Assembly: GCF_011927785.1 (NCBI RefSeq)
Contig: NZ_JAATJK010000001.1
Location: forward strand, 3,348,001 to 3,412,000
DNA length: 64,000 bases
Direction: 5' to 3'
Origin: Micromonospora profundi
Lineage (GTDB): Bacteria > Actinomycetota > Actinomycetes > Mycobacteriales > Micromonosporaceae
Positions within the stretch are counted from its first letter, which is position 1. The number at the start of each line of letters is the position of its first letter. The notes under the pieces are model-generated. The model searched no databases. It worked only from the letters and a program-made list of their open reading frames with translations, and had not been told where the DNA came from. Both the position numbers and the translations under genes were made by a program. Positions 45,062 to 53,625 of this stretch are shown one piece after another.

Positions 45062-45784
45062 CTAGATCACCCCTTTGGTGGTGGCGTACTCGGTCGGGTC
45101 CGTCACGCCCGCCATCGCGAACGCCTCGCGCCGCTCGACGCACGTACCGCAGGTCCCGCAATGCCGCTCGCCGCCCTTGTAGCAGGACCAGGTGTCGGCG
45201 AACCGCACGCCGATGGTGTCCCCGAGCCGGGCGATGTCGGCCTTCGAGCAGTCGATGAACGGCGCGACGACCCGAAAGCCAGCGGGCAGGAAGCCCTCAT
45301 TCGCCAGCCGGACAGTCGACTCGTACGCGGCAAGGAAGGCTGGTCGGCAGTCCGGGTAGATCGGGTGGTCACCGGCGTGGGCACCGAATGCCACCGCGTC
45401 CGCACCAGCGGAGACCGCGCGGGCCACGGCCACATCGAGCATGATCGCGTTACGGTTCGGTACGACCGTGGCGCGCATCGAAGCATCGGTGTAGTGCCCG
45501 TCCGGCACATCGACCTGGGCGTCGGTGAGAGCCGAGCCCGTCAGCACACCGACGATGCCGGTCAGGTCGACCACCACGTGAGGCACGTGCAAGGCCTCGG
45601 CGGTCCGTGCCGCATAGTCCAACTCACGGCGGTGCCGCTGCCCGTAGTCGCAGGACAACAGCGTCACCGTCGACCCGCCCTGCTGCAGGGCATACGCCAA
45701 CACGGTGCTGTCCATGCCACCGGAGACGATGACGACGACGTGCCCGGGCACCGGAGTGACCAGCGGCAACACGGCAGCGGTCAC
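45062..45784 (-). CDS. queC: 7-cyano-7-deazaguanine (preQ0) synthase
   Basis: 240 aa from the GTG at 45784, overlapping the folE stop by GTGA; the longer upstream frame is antisense to folE. The PP-loop is VVIVSGGMDSTVLAYAL. The C-terminal zinc cluster is CYKGGERHCGTCGTCVERRE. It uses ATP and ammonia to convert 7-carboxy-7-deazaguanine to preQ0. With folE, queD and queE it completes the GTP-to-preQ0 pathway in one operon. No TGT, QueF or DpdA-like partner was recognised nearby. Confidence 0.95.
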   Translation of the reverse strand: MTAAVLPLVTPVPGHVVVIVSGGMDSTVLAYALQQGGSTVTLLSCDYGQRHRRELDYAARTAEALHVPHVVVDLTGIVGVLTGSALTDAQVDVPDGHYTDASMRATVVPNRNAIMLDVAVARAVSAGADAVAFGAHAGDHPIYPDCRPAFLAAYESTVRLANEGFLPAGFRVVAPFIDCSKADIARLGDTIGVRFADTWSCYKGGERHCGTCGTCVERREAFAMAGVTDPTEYATTKGVI

Positions 45785-46389
45785 GGCCGCCACCCCCGCC
45801 CGGCCAGGCTGAGGAACTCCGACCGCACCGAGACATCGCGTTCCAGCGCGCCGCGCCACGCCGAGGTCACCGTCGAGGCGCCGCGTGCCTTCGCCCCCCG
45901 CAGCGTCATGCACAGGTGCTCCGCCTCGACGATCACCCCCATGCCGCCGTTATCCGGGACAACCTGTTGCAGTCCGTCGGCGATCTGTTGCGTGACGTTC
46001 TCCTGGACCTGCAACCCTCGCGTGGCGTGCTCAACCAGCCGCGTCAGCTTCGACAGCCCCAACAACCGCGCACCCGGGAGATATCCCACGGTCGCCGAGC
46101 CGACGAACGGCAGCAGATGATGGGCGCAGATCGCGGCGAACGCCACGTCCCGCACGATCACGAAGCCCTGATGCCTCGCGTCGTTGGCGAAGTCCGTTGC
46201 CTCGAACGGCGCCGGCGTCAGGACCTCGCCGTACGACAGCACCATCCGTTCCGCGGTGCGCCGGAGGTGCTCAACCTGTGTGTCGACGCCGAGCGCGGCC
46301 AGCATCTGCTCAGCGGCGGCTACCGCAGCGGCGACGTCTGCCCTCGCCATCTGAACGGGCGCAGAGGGTCGTGTTTCGATCACCGTCAT
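45781..46389 (-). CDS. folE: GTP cyclohydrolase I
   Basis: 202 aa, ATG at 46389 with AAAGGAG 6 bases upstream. Zinc ligands in ICAHHLLPFVG and EHLCMTLRGAK; LSYGEVLTPAPFEATDFAND and LPGARLLGLSKLTRLVEH are typical. It makes dihydroneopterin triphosphate from GTP, the first step to preQ0. It is the first gene of the 13-gene overlapping operon. Being dedicated to this operon, it may be a second copy besides a folate folE elsewhere (not visible here). Confidence 0.95.
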   Translation of the reverse strand: MTVIETRPSAPVQMARADVAAAVAAAEQMLAALGVDTQVEHLRRTAERMVLSYGEVLTPAPFEATDFANDARHQGFVIVRDVAFAAICAHHLLPFVGSATVGYLPGARLLGLSKLTRLVEHATRGLQVQENVTQQIADGLQQVVPDNGGMGVIVEAEHLCMTLRGAKARGASTVTSAWRGALERDVSVRSEFLSLAGRGWRP

Positions 46390-46515
46390 GCCAACTCCTT
46401 TGTGAAGGTCCGAGCGCCCCAGCGCTGCGGAGTCCAGACGGGTTCACATTCGAGGCGTGTTGCGCCGGCTCGAAGCTGACGCTCTTTGAATCGAGGCAGC
46501 GATCACGGCGTCCTA

Positions 46516-46539
46516 CTCGGAGTCGGCAGGCACTCCGAG
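46516..46539 (-). promoter_or_regulatory. 8-8-8 palindrome before folE
   Basis: CTCGGAGT (46516-46523) and ACTCCGAG (46532-46539) are exact inverted repeats with an 8-base spacer. The site lies 17 bases past the NUDIX stop and about 127 bases upstream of folE. It could be an operator for the operon or a terminator for the NUDIX gene. Confidence 0.4.
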
Positions 46540-46555
46540 CGCCGAGGTAGATCCG

Positions 46556-46990
46556 TCAGTCGAAGATCCGGCCCAGGAGGGCGCCCTGGCCGGATTGCAG
46601 GATGTGCCCCGCCGTCAACGGCACCCAGAAGCACTCGAACCGGGTCGGCAGCTGGGTGCCGTCGTGGTCTTCCTGGCTCGACCAACGCAGGGGTGTGGGC
46701 TCGAAGAGCTCCAGGAGGAAGATGTGTCGGTGCTGGATCTCGAACCGCAGCGGGCTGATGTCGTACTCGGACTCACCCAGCTTGCGGACGACCTTGAGGT
46801 CCGTGAGCCCGGTCTCCTCGCGGGCTTCGCGCAGCGCGGCATCCTCTAAGGCCTCACCGGGGCGGATGGTGCCGCCCGGCACCTGGATGCCCACCTCTTC
46901 GTAGCTGTAATTCGTGTGCCGGAAGACGAGCAGCTGCCTATTCCGCACGATGTAGCAGAGCGCCTTGTGTGTGACGACCTTTTCGGGCAT
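46556..46990 (-). CDS. NUDIX hydrolase
   Basis: 144 aa from the ATG at 46990, with GAAAGG 7 bases upstream; 23 extra in-frame codons exist. The NUDIX box is intact: GGTIRPGEALEDAALREARE followed by ETGL (G-x5-E-x7-REUxEExGU). It hydrolyses a nucleoside diphosphate linked to another group; substrate unknown. It lies just upstream of folE on the same strand with an operator-like palindrome 160 bases before its start. It may clean up nucleotide by-products or provide a substrate for the preQ0-linked operon (inference). Confidence 0.88.
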   Translation of the reverse strand: MPEKVVTHKALCYIVRNRQLLVFRHTNYSYEEVGIQVPGGTIRPGEALEDAALREAREETGLTDLKVVRKLGESEYDISPLRFEIQHRHIFLLELFEPTPLRWSSQEDHDGTQLPTRFECFWVPLTAGHILQSGQGALLGRIFD

Positions 46991-47150
46991 GACGACCTTT
47001 CGCTCGACGTCGAACCTCGATATCGGTCCGCGCCCCACAGCGCTGATGCGGGGCACCATCTGCCCGCTCGAACGACGATGGATCTGTCTGTCGTCAGCGC
47101 CTTCCGTCGACCATTAGACAGCCATCGACGTCACCATTGATGTGACCCGG

Positions 47151-47176
47151 ATGCGGACAACAGCACTTGTCCGCAT
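47151..47176. promoter_or_regulatory. Operator-like palindrome, copy 1
   Basis: ATGCGGACA (47151-47159), 8-base spacer ACAGCACT, TGTCCGCAT (47168-47176): exact 9-bp arms. It lies upstream of the NUDIX gene and downstream of the creatininase gene. The same arms and spacer length recur at 49303-49328 before the XRE-TPR regulator. One dimeric regulator probably binds both. Confidence 0.65.
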
Positions 47177-47264
47177 GACGGCCTCGATCGGAATGACGAT
47201 GCCAGCCGTCGCCCGATCACCGACCCGGAAACGCAGCGCCCGGACCGCCAGCGTCAATTCCTGA

Positions 47265-47981
47265 TCATGCCGTCGGCCCCGGCAGGAGGCCGTAGTGATC
47301 GGCGAAGGAGCGGACAAGGTCCTCGAGTACGGCTTTGCCCTTGGCGGCGGTGGCGTGAGACGGCAGACCGATGACGCCACTGGCGGTGTAGCCCCCCATG
47401 CCCCGCGTGAGGAGGTGACGTCGGTCGTCCGCGACGTGGTCGGCATGCTGGAAGCCATCACGCACGACCTCCGGCGCGACGTGCAGGAGGAGTGAAACCT
47501 CAATCTCGCCAGCGTGCATGTCCTGGTGGGCGGTGCTGTGCAGGCCGGCGGCCAGTCGAGCCTCGTCCCAGTCGGCCCGAGCGGGGAACAGAGTCATCCG
47601 CGGCCCGGCGACGTTGGCTTCCTGAACGACGTTGGCAAGCGCATAGTTCCCGCCGTGTCCGTTGATCACGGCGAGCTGATCGATGCCCGATTCACGCAGG
47701 GAGGTGGCGATGTCGACGACTACGGCGGCGAGGGTGGTGGCGCTGATACTGACCGTTCCACGCCACGCCGCGTGCTCGTGGGAGCAGGAGATCGTCACGG
47801 GCGGTAGCAGAAAGAGGTCGTAGCGCTCAGCAATCGCCTTCGCAATCGCGCATGCCACGATGGTGTCCGTCAGCAACGGCAGGTGGGCGCCGTGCTGTTC
47901 GAAACTCCCGACTGGGAGGACCGCGACGGACGCCGCCCGCTCGGACTCGTCGGTGCTCGTTGCCGTGGTGATCAGGTCCAC
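47265..47981 (-). CDS. Creatininase-family amidohydrolase
   Basis: 238 aa, 3 bases after the stop of the XRE-TPR regulator gene. VAVLPVGSFEQHGAHLPLLT carries the Glu/His metal ligands of the creatininase/MftE/ArfB fold; INGHGGNYAL and HAGEIEVSLLLHV supply the other ligands. It hydrolyses an amide, possibly a formamide or cyclic amide. ArfB-like members act in riboflavin/F420-type deazaflavin pathways, and MftE in mycofactocin maturation. Here its placement in the cluster around a preQ0 operon suggests use on a pterin- or deazapurine-related intermediate (inference). Confidence 0.85.
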   Translation of the reverse strand: MDLITTATSTDESERAASVAVLPVGSFEQHGAHLPLLTDTIVACAIAKAIAERYDLFLLPPVTISCSHEHAAWRGTVSISATTLAAVVVDIATSLRESGIDQLAVINGHGGNYALANVVQEANVAGPRMTLFPARADWDEARLAAGLHSTAHQDMHAGEIEVSLLLHVAPEVVRDGFQHADHVADDRRHLLTRGMGGYTASGVIGLPSHATAAKGKAVLEDLVRSFADHYGLLPGPTA

Positions 47982-47984
47982 GGG

Positions 47985-49217
47985 CTAATGGTTACACGCT
48001 TCGAGAGTCGCCTGCCGATAGGCGAGCACGAAGGCCACCGCCTCAGGAACGCCTGGCTGCTGTCGAAGGGCAACCGCCGTGGGGTTCAACCAGCGCAGGG
48101 CCCGCCCTGAGGAGGTACCAGCGGCCAAGGTCAGGGCGTTGGTGGCCTCGGTCGCGGCGCGTTCGACGTTGCCACTGTTGACGTAGGCGGTGGACAGGGC
48201 CGATCGCCAGAGGGCCTCGTCGACACGCCACTGACTTGGCCAGTCCTGAAGAAGCTGCTCGTAGAGATCGGCTGCCGCCGCCGGCTGGCCGAGCAGTAGA
48301 CGGCACTGCGCTTCATGGGCAGTCACGTACACCGGGTTGCAGTGGACGCCAACATCGATCGGCAGTTCCGAGTCCCAGTCGGCGCTGCCGGCGACTCTGT
48401 GCGCCTCGTCGATGCTGGCAACGCAGGAGTTTTGGTCGCCGCCCATCGCGAAGGCCTGAGCCTGACGAACCAGCAGCAGAGCGCGAATGCGGCCCGGTAA
48501 CCGGACCTCGTCCAGAGCCTGCTGCGCCAAGGCAGCGGCTTGACGCGGGTCGAATCTCTCGAGAGCGCGTTGGCTCTGCCTCATCAGGACGTAGCTTGCC
48601 AGCGCCGGCGCGTTGGCTTCGACGGCGTGCTGCTGGGCGCGTCGCAGCCATGCGTCCGCCTCGGCGGCGTCGCTCTGCTCGTCGATCCAACTTAGGAACT
48701 CGGCCCACATGGCCTGGGCGATGAGCACGTTTCGACGGTCGGCTGAGCTGCTCCGTCGCCCGATGGTGGCTGCGGCACTGATCTGCGCATGGGCGGTGGA
48801 CGCCATCCCCGCATATCCGGTGCGGTTTCCGGCTGTGGCGAGACTGGCGAGCTGCTCGTGCCACGAGCGGAGCAGGTCAGTCTCCTCGGAATGATTCATG
48901 ACGACCCCGAGCTGGCCGTCCGCACCGCCGGCGAGGCGGTAGCCGACGCCGGTCAGTCGACGCTCACGTTCAAGGTCCGACAGGAAAGCGACCAGCTCGC
49001 CACCCGTCTGCAGTGCGGCCTCGCACGACTCGACGAGGCGGGCGGACGGCCAACGTTCGGCCTTTTCCACCTTGCCGATGAGGTCCCCGCTGACGTGCAC
49101 CAGCCTGCCTAGAGCGCGCTGGGACAGCCCGCGGCACTCGCGCCACTGTCGCAGCGCGGCGCCATACCCGTGCAGCACTGATCGATGCGGGGTCAGTCGT
49201 CGCGGAACCTGCGCCAC
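47985..49217 (-). CDS. XRE-type HTH regulator with TPR-like C-terminus
   Basis: 410 aa. N-terminal HTH (about 18-60): GAALRQWRECRGLSQRALGR, LIGKVEKAERWPSARLVESC. The C-terminal part is TPR-like (EADAWLRRAQQHAVEANAPA, AALAQQALDEVRLPGRIRAL). The layout is like the regulator at 34025-35398. Its promoter region (49218-49484) holds the operator-like palindrome, so autoregulation is likely. It is co-directional and nearly contiguous with the creatininase gene, and divergent from a permease gene that would share the control region. Confidence 0.88.
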   Translation of the reverse strand: MAQVPRRLTPHRSVLHGYGAALRQWRECRGLSQRALGRLVHVSGDLIGKVEKAERWPSARLVESCEAALQTGGELVAFLSDLERERRLTGVGYRLAGGADGQLGVVMNHSEETDLLRSWHEQLASLATAGNRTGYAGMASTAHAQISAAATIGRRSSSADRRNVLIAQAMWAEFLSWIDEQSDAAEADAWLRRAQQHAVEANAPALASYVLMRQSQRALERFDPRQAAALAQQALDEVRLPGRIRALLLVRQAQAFAMGGDQNSCVASIDEAHRVAGSADWDSELPIDVGVHCNPVYVTAHEAQCRLLLGQPAAAADLYEQLLQDWPSQWRVDEALWRSALSTAYVNSGNVERAATEATNALTLAAGTSSGRALRWLNPTAVALRQQPGVPEAVAFVLAYRQATLEACNH

Positions 49218-49302
49218 CGGTACTCCTGGATGCCGTTTGCCCGCCGCTGCCGCAGTCGGACGGGCCTCACCGTACGTGCTCGAACGCTACGCGGACAGTC
49301 GC

Positions 49303-49328
49303 ATGCGGACAACACCGCCTGTCCGCAT
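49303..49328. promoter_or_regulatory. Operator-like palindrome, copy 2
   Basis: ATGCGGACA (49303-49311), 8-base spacer ACACCGCC, TGTCCGCAT (49320-49328), plus a lone GCGGACA half-site at 49291-49297. It lies 86 bases upstream of the XRE-TPR gene and 157 bases upstream of the divergent permease gene, with arms identical to the copy at 47151. Confidence 0.65.
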
Positions 49329-49484
49329 CATCGCTATCGACTCATCTGGCTCGGTACGCAATTCTCGTCGTTGAAATACCCCCGGCATGCCAGGCAAATC
49401 ATCAGCAGCGGTTTTCGGGCGACGAGTAGTTGTCATGGCTGACGGACCAGCCGCAAACCAAAACTCAAATACCTGAGGAGTCTA

Positions 49485-50891
49485 ATGAGTCTCCAGAATG
49501 ACCTGTCGCGTTACGGATATCGGCAGGAGTTGAGCCGCCAACTGAGGTTCCGAGACCTGTTGGCCTACGGGCTGGTGTACATGGTGCCGATCGCGCCGAT
49601 GGCGATCTTCGGCAGTGTGTACGCCGGCTCCGGTGGAATGGTCGCTCTGGCGTACGTGATCGGCGCGATGGCGTTGGTGTTCACGGCGTTCTCGTACGCG
49701 CAGATGGTGAAGGCGTTCCCGATGTCAGGCAGCGTCTACAACTACGCAGGGCGCGGCATTAGCCCGCCGGTTGGGTTCCTGGCCGGCTGGGTGATCCTCC
49801 TCGACTACGTCCTCGTGCCGGGGCTGCTGTATCTGGTGGCGTCGGTGGCGATGCACGCCACGGTCCCGGCGGTCCCGGTGTGGCTGTGGCTGCTCGGGTT
49901 CGTCGCAGTGAACACGATCGTCAACTCGGTGGGCATCCGCATGACGGCGGCCGTCACCCGGGTGATGCTCGTCGGCGAGCTGATCGTCTTGACGGTGTTC
50001 CTGACCGTCGCCGGCTGGGCACTCGCCTCGGGCAGGGGCCGGTTCAGCTGGGACGCCTTCTACAACTCCGACACGTTCACCTGGTCGGTGGTGGCGGGGG
50101 CGGTGTCGCTCGCGGTGCTGTCCTTCCTCGGCTTCGACGGCATCTCCATGCTGGCGGAGGAGACCAAGGGCGGCTCCCGTCAGATCGGCCGCGCGATGGC
50201 GGCCGTCCTGGTTCTGGCGGGGGTGCTGTTCATTGCGCAGACGTGGCTGGCTGCGATGCTCGTCCCCGACCCCGGCGTGCTTCTCGCCGAGGGTGATCCA
50301 ACCGGCACTGCCTTCTACGACGCCGCGGCCGTGGCCGGTGGGGGTTGGTTGGCGACGGTGTGCGCGGTGGCGACGGCGATTGCGTGGGGGTTGCCGAACT
50401 CGATGGTCGCGCAGGTCGCGACGTCTCGGCTGCTGTACGCGATGGCCCGGGACCGGCAGTTGCCGGCGTTCCTGGCGAAGGTGTCGATCCGGCGCAACGT
50501 GCCGATCAACGCGACGCTGCTCACCGGCGGGGTGTCCCTGGCGCTGGGCCTGTACATGGCGACCCGCTCCGACGGGATCACCCTGCTGTCGTCGCTGATC
50601 AACTTCGGGGCGATGGTCGCGTTCCTGGTCCTGCACGTCTCGGTCGTGGTGCATCACCTCATCCGGGAGCGCAGCGGGAACTGGTGGGCGCACCTGGTCA
50701 TGCCCGCTATCGGCTTCGCCATCTTGGTGTGGGTGGTCGTCAACGCCAACATCGCCGCCCAACGCCTCGGCCTGGCCTGGCTCGCCCTCGGGATGGTCGT
50801 TCTGGCTGGCCTGTACCTGTCCGGCGGCCGACCTGCCCTGTCGGGGTTGGCGCCCGCGCAGCCGCAGGCGCGTCACGTGGAGCGGGTGTGA
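49485..50891 (+). CDS. APC-family amino acid permease
   Basis: 468 aa, ATG with GAGGAG 7 bases upstream. About 12 hydrophobic helices. The APC signature loop is near the N-terminus (AYGLVYMVPIAPMAIFGSVY) and the FLGFDGISMLAEETKGGSRQ motif is characteristic. It imports an amino acid, amine or amide in exchange for or with protons. Its stop overlaps the acetamidase-like gene, so the pair probably takes up and hydrolyses an amide substrate. Confidence 0.9.
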   Translation: MSLQNDLSRYGYRQELSRQLRFRDLLAYGLVYMVPIAPMAIFGSVYAGSGGMVALAYVIGAMALVFTAFSYAQMVKAFPMSGSVYNYAGRGISPPVGFLAGWVILLDYVLVPGLLYLVASVAMHATVPAVPVWLWLLGFVAVNTIVNSVGIRMTAAVTRVMLVGELIVLTVFLTVAGWALASGRGRFSWDAFYNSDTFTWSVVAGAVSLAVLSFLGFDGISMLAEETKGGSRQIGRAMAAVLVLAGVLFIAQTWLAAMLVPDPGVLLAEGDPTGTAFYDAAAVAGGGWLATVCAVATAIAWGLPNSMVAQVATSRLLYAMARDRQLPAFLAKVSIRRNVPINATLLTGGVSLALGLYMATRSDGITLLSSLINFGAMVAFLVLHVSVVVHHLIRERSGNWWAHLVMPAIGFAILVWVVVNANIAAQRLGLAWLALGMVVLAGLYLSGGRPALSGLAPAQPQARHVERV

Positions 50892-51901
50892 CCGGCATGG
50901 ACACGTTCACCTACCGGCCGGCTCGGGACGAGCTGGCCTACACCTTCGGCGGCCGGATGCCAGTGGCGCACGTACGCGGCGGCGACGTGTTCACCGTTGC
51001 GACGGAGGACTGCTTCGGTGGTCTCGTCCGGGGTCCGGCGGACCTGCCGTCGCACGTGTGCCGCATGCCGTACCTCAACCCGGTGTCCGGGCCGTTCTTC
51101 GTCGAGGACGCCGAGCCCGGCGACACCCTCGCCGTCCACCTCGCCTCTATCGTCCCCGCGCGGGACTGGGGTGTGTCGTCGACGTTCCCGCACTTTGGGG
51201 CGCTGACCTCCACCTCCCACACCGCCACGCTGCAGCCGCCGCTTCAGGAGCGGGTGTGGGTGTACGGCATCGACCGGCGGGCCGGGACCATCCGGTATCA
51301 GGCAACGCGCAGCGACCACAGCATGGACCTGCCACTGGACCCGATGATCGGAACGATCGGCGTCGCCCCCGGCGCGTTCGAAGCCCGCTCCACACTCGTC
51401 CCCGACACCCACGGCGGGAACCTCGACACCCCAAATCTGCGCGCCGGCACCACCCTCTACCTCGGCGTGAACGTCCACGGGGCAATGCTGGCCCTCGGCG
51501 ACGGACACGCCCGCCAAGGCGAGGGCGAGGCATGCGGCGTCGGCGTGGAAATCGCCACGACCACCACCCTCGCCATCGACGTCATCAAAGGCGTCACCAC
51601 ACGGTGGCCGCGGTTGGAGACCGACCGGGACATCCTGACCATCGGGTGCGCGAGGCCCCTGGAGGATGCCTACCGCATCGCCCAGCACGACCTCGTCGGC
51701 TGGGCCAGCGCCCTGACCGGCCTGGAAACCCTGGACGCCTACCAACTCGTGTCGCAGGCGGGACGGGCGCCGATCGGCAACGTGTGCGACCCCAACTACA
51801 CCGTCCTCGCCGCCATCGACAAAACCCTGCTCCCGGCCCCCGGACCCGCCTACGGCGGGACGCACGAGCGGCTGCGGCGGCTCACCGCCGGACTGCGGTA
51901 G
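50888..51901 (+). CDS. Acetamidase/formamidase family protein
   Basis: 337 aa from the GTG at 50888 (overlaps the permease stop); ATG 50897 is an alternative. The FmdA/AmdA fold is supported by MDTFTYRPARDELAYTFGG, PYLNPVSGPFFVEDAEPGDT, GVNVHGAMLALGDGHARQGE and GVGVEIATTTTLAIDVIK. It hydrolyses short amides such as formamide to ammonium and acid. It probably works with the upstream permease. The longer in-frame upstream sequence is antisense-like and rejected. Confidence 0.9.
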   Translation: MTGMDTFTYRPARDELAYTFGGRMPVAHVRGGDVFTVATEDCFGGLVRGPADLPSHVCRMPYLNPVSGPFFVEDAEPGDTLAVHLASIVPARDWGVSSTFPHFGALTSTSHTATLQPPLQERVWVYGIDRRAGTIRYQATRSDHSMDLPLDPMIGTIGVAPGAFEARSTLVPDTHGGNLDTPNLRAGTTLYLGVNVHGAMLALGDGHARQGEGEACGVGVEIATTTTLAIDVIKGVTTRWPRLETDRDILTIGCARPLEDAYRIAQHDLVGWASALTGLETLDAYQLVSQAGRAPIGNVCDPNYTVLAAIDKTLLPAPGPAYGGTHERLRRLTAGLR

Positions 51902-51911
51902 GAGCCCAGCG

Positions 51912-52589
51912 ATGACCGCGTCGATCCCGCGCCTGCCGCTGCGCGATGACCTGTTCCTCCTCGGCCACGACGATGACACCGGACACCCCCACGTGCACCG
52001 GCAGACCCTCGCCCTCGGGCTCGCGGGCGCGGTCCTGATCGACCTGTACCTGGCCGGGCGGGTGACCCTCGACCCGAACGACGACACCCGCCCGGCCAAC
52101 CACCCACGGATACACCCGCACATCGACCGGCCGGTCGGGGACCTGATCGCCGACGCCGCGACCGCCACCATCCGCCACACCCACCCGCTACTGCGGGGGT
52201 GGCTGCGCGGGTTCTCGGACGACCTGTACGACCGCACCCGCGCCGGCCTCGTCGCCGGCGGAATCCTGCGACACCACACCCGACGGCGCCTCGGCGGCCT
52301 CATGCGCACCGACACCTATCTCGCGACCGACACCAAATGGGCCATCATCGCCCGCTCCCGCCTGCGCTACCTCGCCGCCGGCCGCGAACAACCCGACAAC
52401 CACACCGCCGCCCTCGCCGGCCTCGTCGCCGACCTCGGCCTCACCAGCCACCTCTACCTCGACGACGACACCCCAGCCCTGGCCGCTCGTCTGAAGGCCA
52501 TCGCCGGGCAGCACTACCAGTCGGTCCGCGACATCACCGCCGCCGTGGACGCCGCCGTCGGTGACCTCGCCACCGCCGCCTACCGCTAG
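51912..52589 (+). CDS. GPP34 (GOLPH3-like) family protein
   Basis: 225 aa, ATG with AGGAG about 6 bases upstream. PRLPLRDDLFLLGHDDDTGH begins the GPP34 fold; LGLAGAVLIDLYLAGRVTL, DDLYDRTRAGLVAGGILR and ALAALVADLGL-type helices follow. Actinobacteria carry many such proteins, often as regulators or lipid-binding factors of unknown role. It follows the acetamidase gene closely and overlaps the start region of the next gene. Confidence 0.88.
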   Translation: MTASIPRLPLRDDLFLLGHDDDTGHPHVHRQTLALGLAGAVLIDLYLAGRVTLDPNDDTRPANHPRIHPHIDRPVGDLIADAATATIRHTHPLLRGWLRGFSDDLYDRTRAGLVAGGILRHHTRRRLGGLMRTDTYLATDTKWAIIARSRLRYLAAGREQPDNHTAALAGLVADLGLTSHLYLDDDTPALAARLKAIAGQHYQSVRDITAAVDAAVGDLATAAYR

Positions 52590-53589
52590 CCCCAATTCAC
52601 CTCACCTCAAGAAAGCTCACCGTGAACAACCTGCCCCCCTGCGACCTCCGACCGACAAGCCCCACCCGGTGGGCCGGCGAGCCGTAAAGGTCACTGCCGC
52701 CGTCTGCGCGCTCGGCCTGCTCGCTACCGCCACGGCCATTCCGATCTGGACGGGCACCGCTGGGCCGGCCCAATCCGCACCCTCGCCTTCCAGCGCCACC
52801 GTGTCTCTCCCAGCCGTGGCACCGTGTCCGTCGCCCGCCGCCCTGACTGCGGCGCAGCTCAAGGCACGCGCACAGCAGAAACTCGACCCATCGCCGACGC
52901 ATCTGCCGGAGTCGACTCCGGCGCAGCAGGCTCTGAAAGCGGTGACGGTTGGGCCGTCCGGCTGCGACGCCAGCCCGGGCCGGTTCGCCTACATCCACCT
53001 ACTCCAGTGGGCCACGGACACCACGATCGCCGGCAACAGAGCCACCACGAGGATCGTGCTGTTCGAAGAGCAACGCTGGCGCGCCGACGACGCCTCCGGA
53101 CGCGTCATCCGCAGCCGCTACCCCGGCGCCAACCAGCCCACCGACGACAGCACCTACCACCCCGGCGAGTTGGACGGGCCCATCGGACCGATCGCCACCG
53201 ACCCGGCGGCGCTCAACGCGCACATCGATGCCACCCAGCCCCGATTCCTCGGACCCACCGCCGTCATTCGCGGCCTCGTCAGCCTGCTCGGCTGGCGTAC
53301 TCCCAACCAAGCCGCCCGCACCACGGTTATGACCGTCCTGCGCGACACCCCGGGCGTTGCGTACCACGGCTCGGTGACCGACAGGGCGGGCCGAACCGGC
53401 GTAGGCGTCAGCGCCACTTCTGACGGCATCCGCTTCCTGCTGATCCTCAACCCCACCACCGGCGAACTACTCGCCTACGAACGAGCCGCACTCACGCCAC
53501 CACCCGCGAGCGACCGAACCCGCCCCTTGGTCGACGACTACCACCTATTCCTCGTCCACACCCATGCATCCAGCAGCGACAACTCCTGA
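52561..53589 (+). CDS. CU044_5270-like membrane-anchored protein
   Basis: 342 aa as an open frame from the GTG at 52561, which overlaps the GPP34 gene by 29 bases; a GTG at 52669 (just before the membrane helix) is also plausible. One transmembrane helix at about 43-65 (VTAAVCALGLLATATAIPIW), an extracellular Pro/Ser-rich segment, then YIHLLQWATDTTIAGNRATT and a C-terminal RDTPGVAYHGSVTDRAGRTG and LLILNPTTGELLAYE, which match the CU044_5270 family. A GTG with AAGAAAG upstream at 52622 lies in another frame that ends quickly, so a start-region frameshift or misannotated start is possible. Function unknown. Confidence 0.75.
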   Translation: MTSPPPPTASPNSPHLKKAHREQPAPLRPPTDKPHPVGRRAVKVTAAVCALGLLATATAIPIWTGTAGPAQSAPSPSSATVSLPAVAPCPSPAALTAAQLKARAQQKLDPSPTHLPESTPAQQALKAVTVGPSGCDASPGRFAYIHLLQWATDTTIAGNRATTRIVLFEEQRWRADDASGRVIRSRYPGANQPTDDSTYHPGELDGPIGPIATDPAALNAHIDATQPRFLGPTAVIRGLVSLLGWRTPNQAARTTVMTVLRDTPGVAYHGSVTDRAGRTGVGVSATSDGIRFLLILNPTTGELLAYERAALTPPPASDRTRPLVDDYHLFLVHTHASSSDNS

Positions 53590-53625
53590 CCCCACTGACG
53601 ACCAACTCACGGGAAAGCCCGCCAT

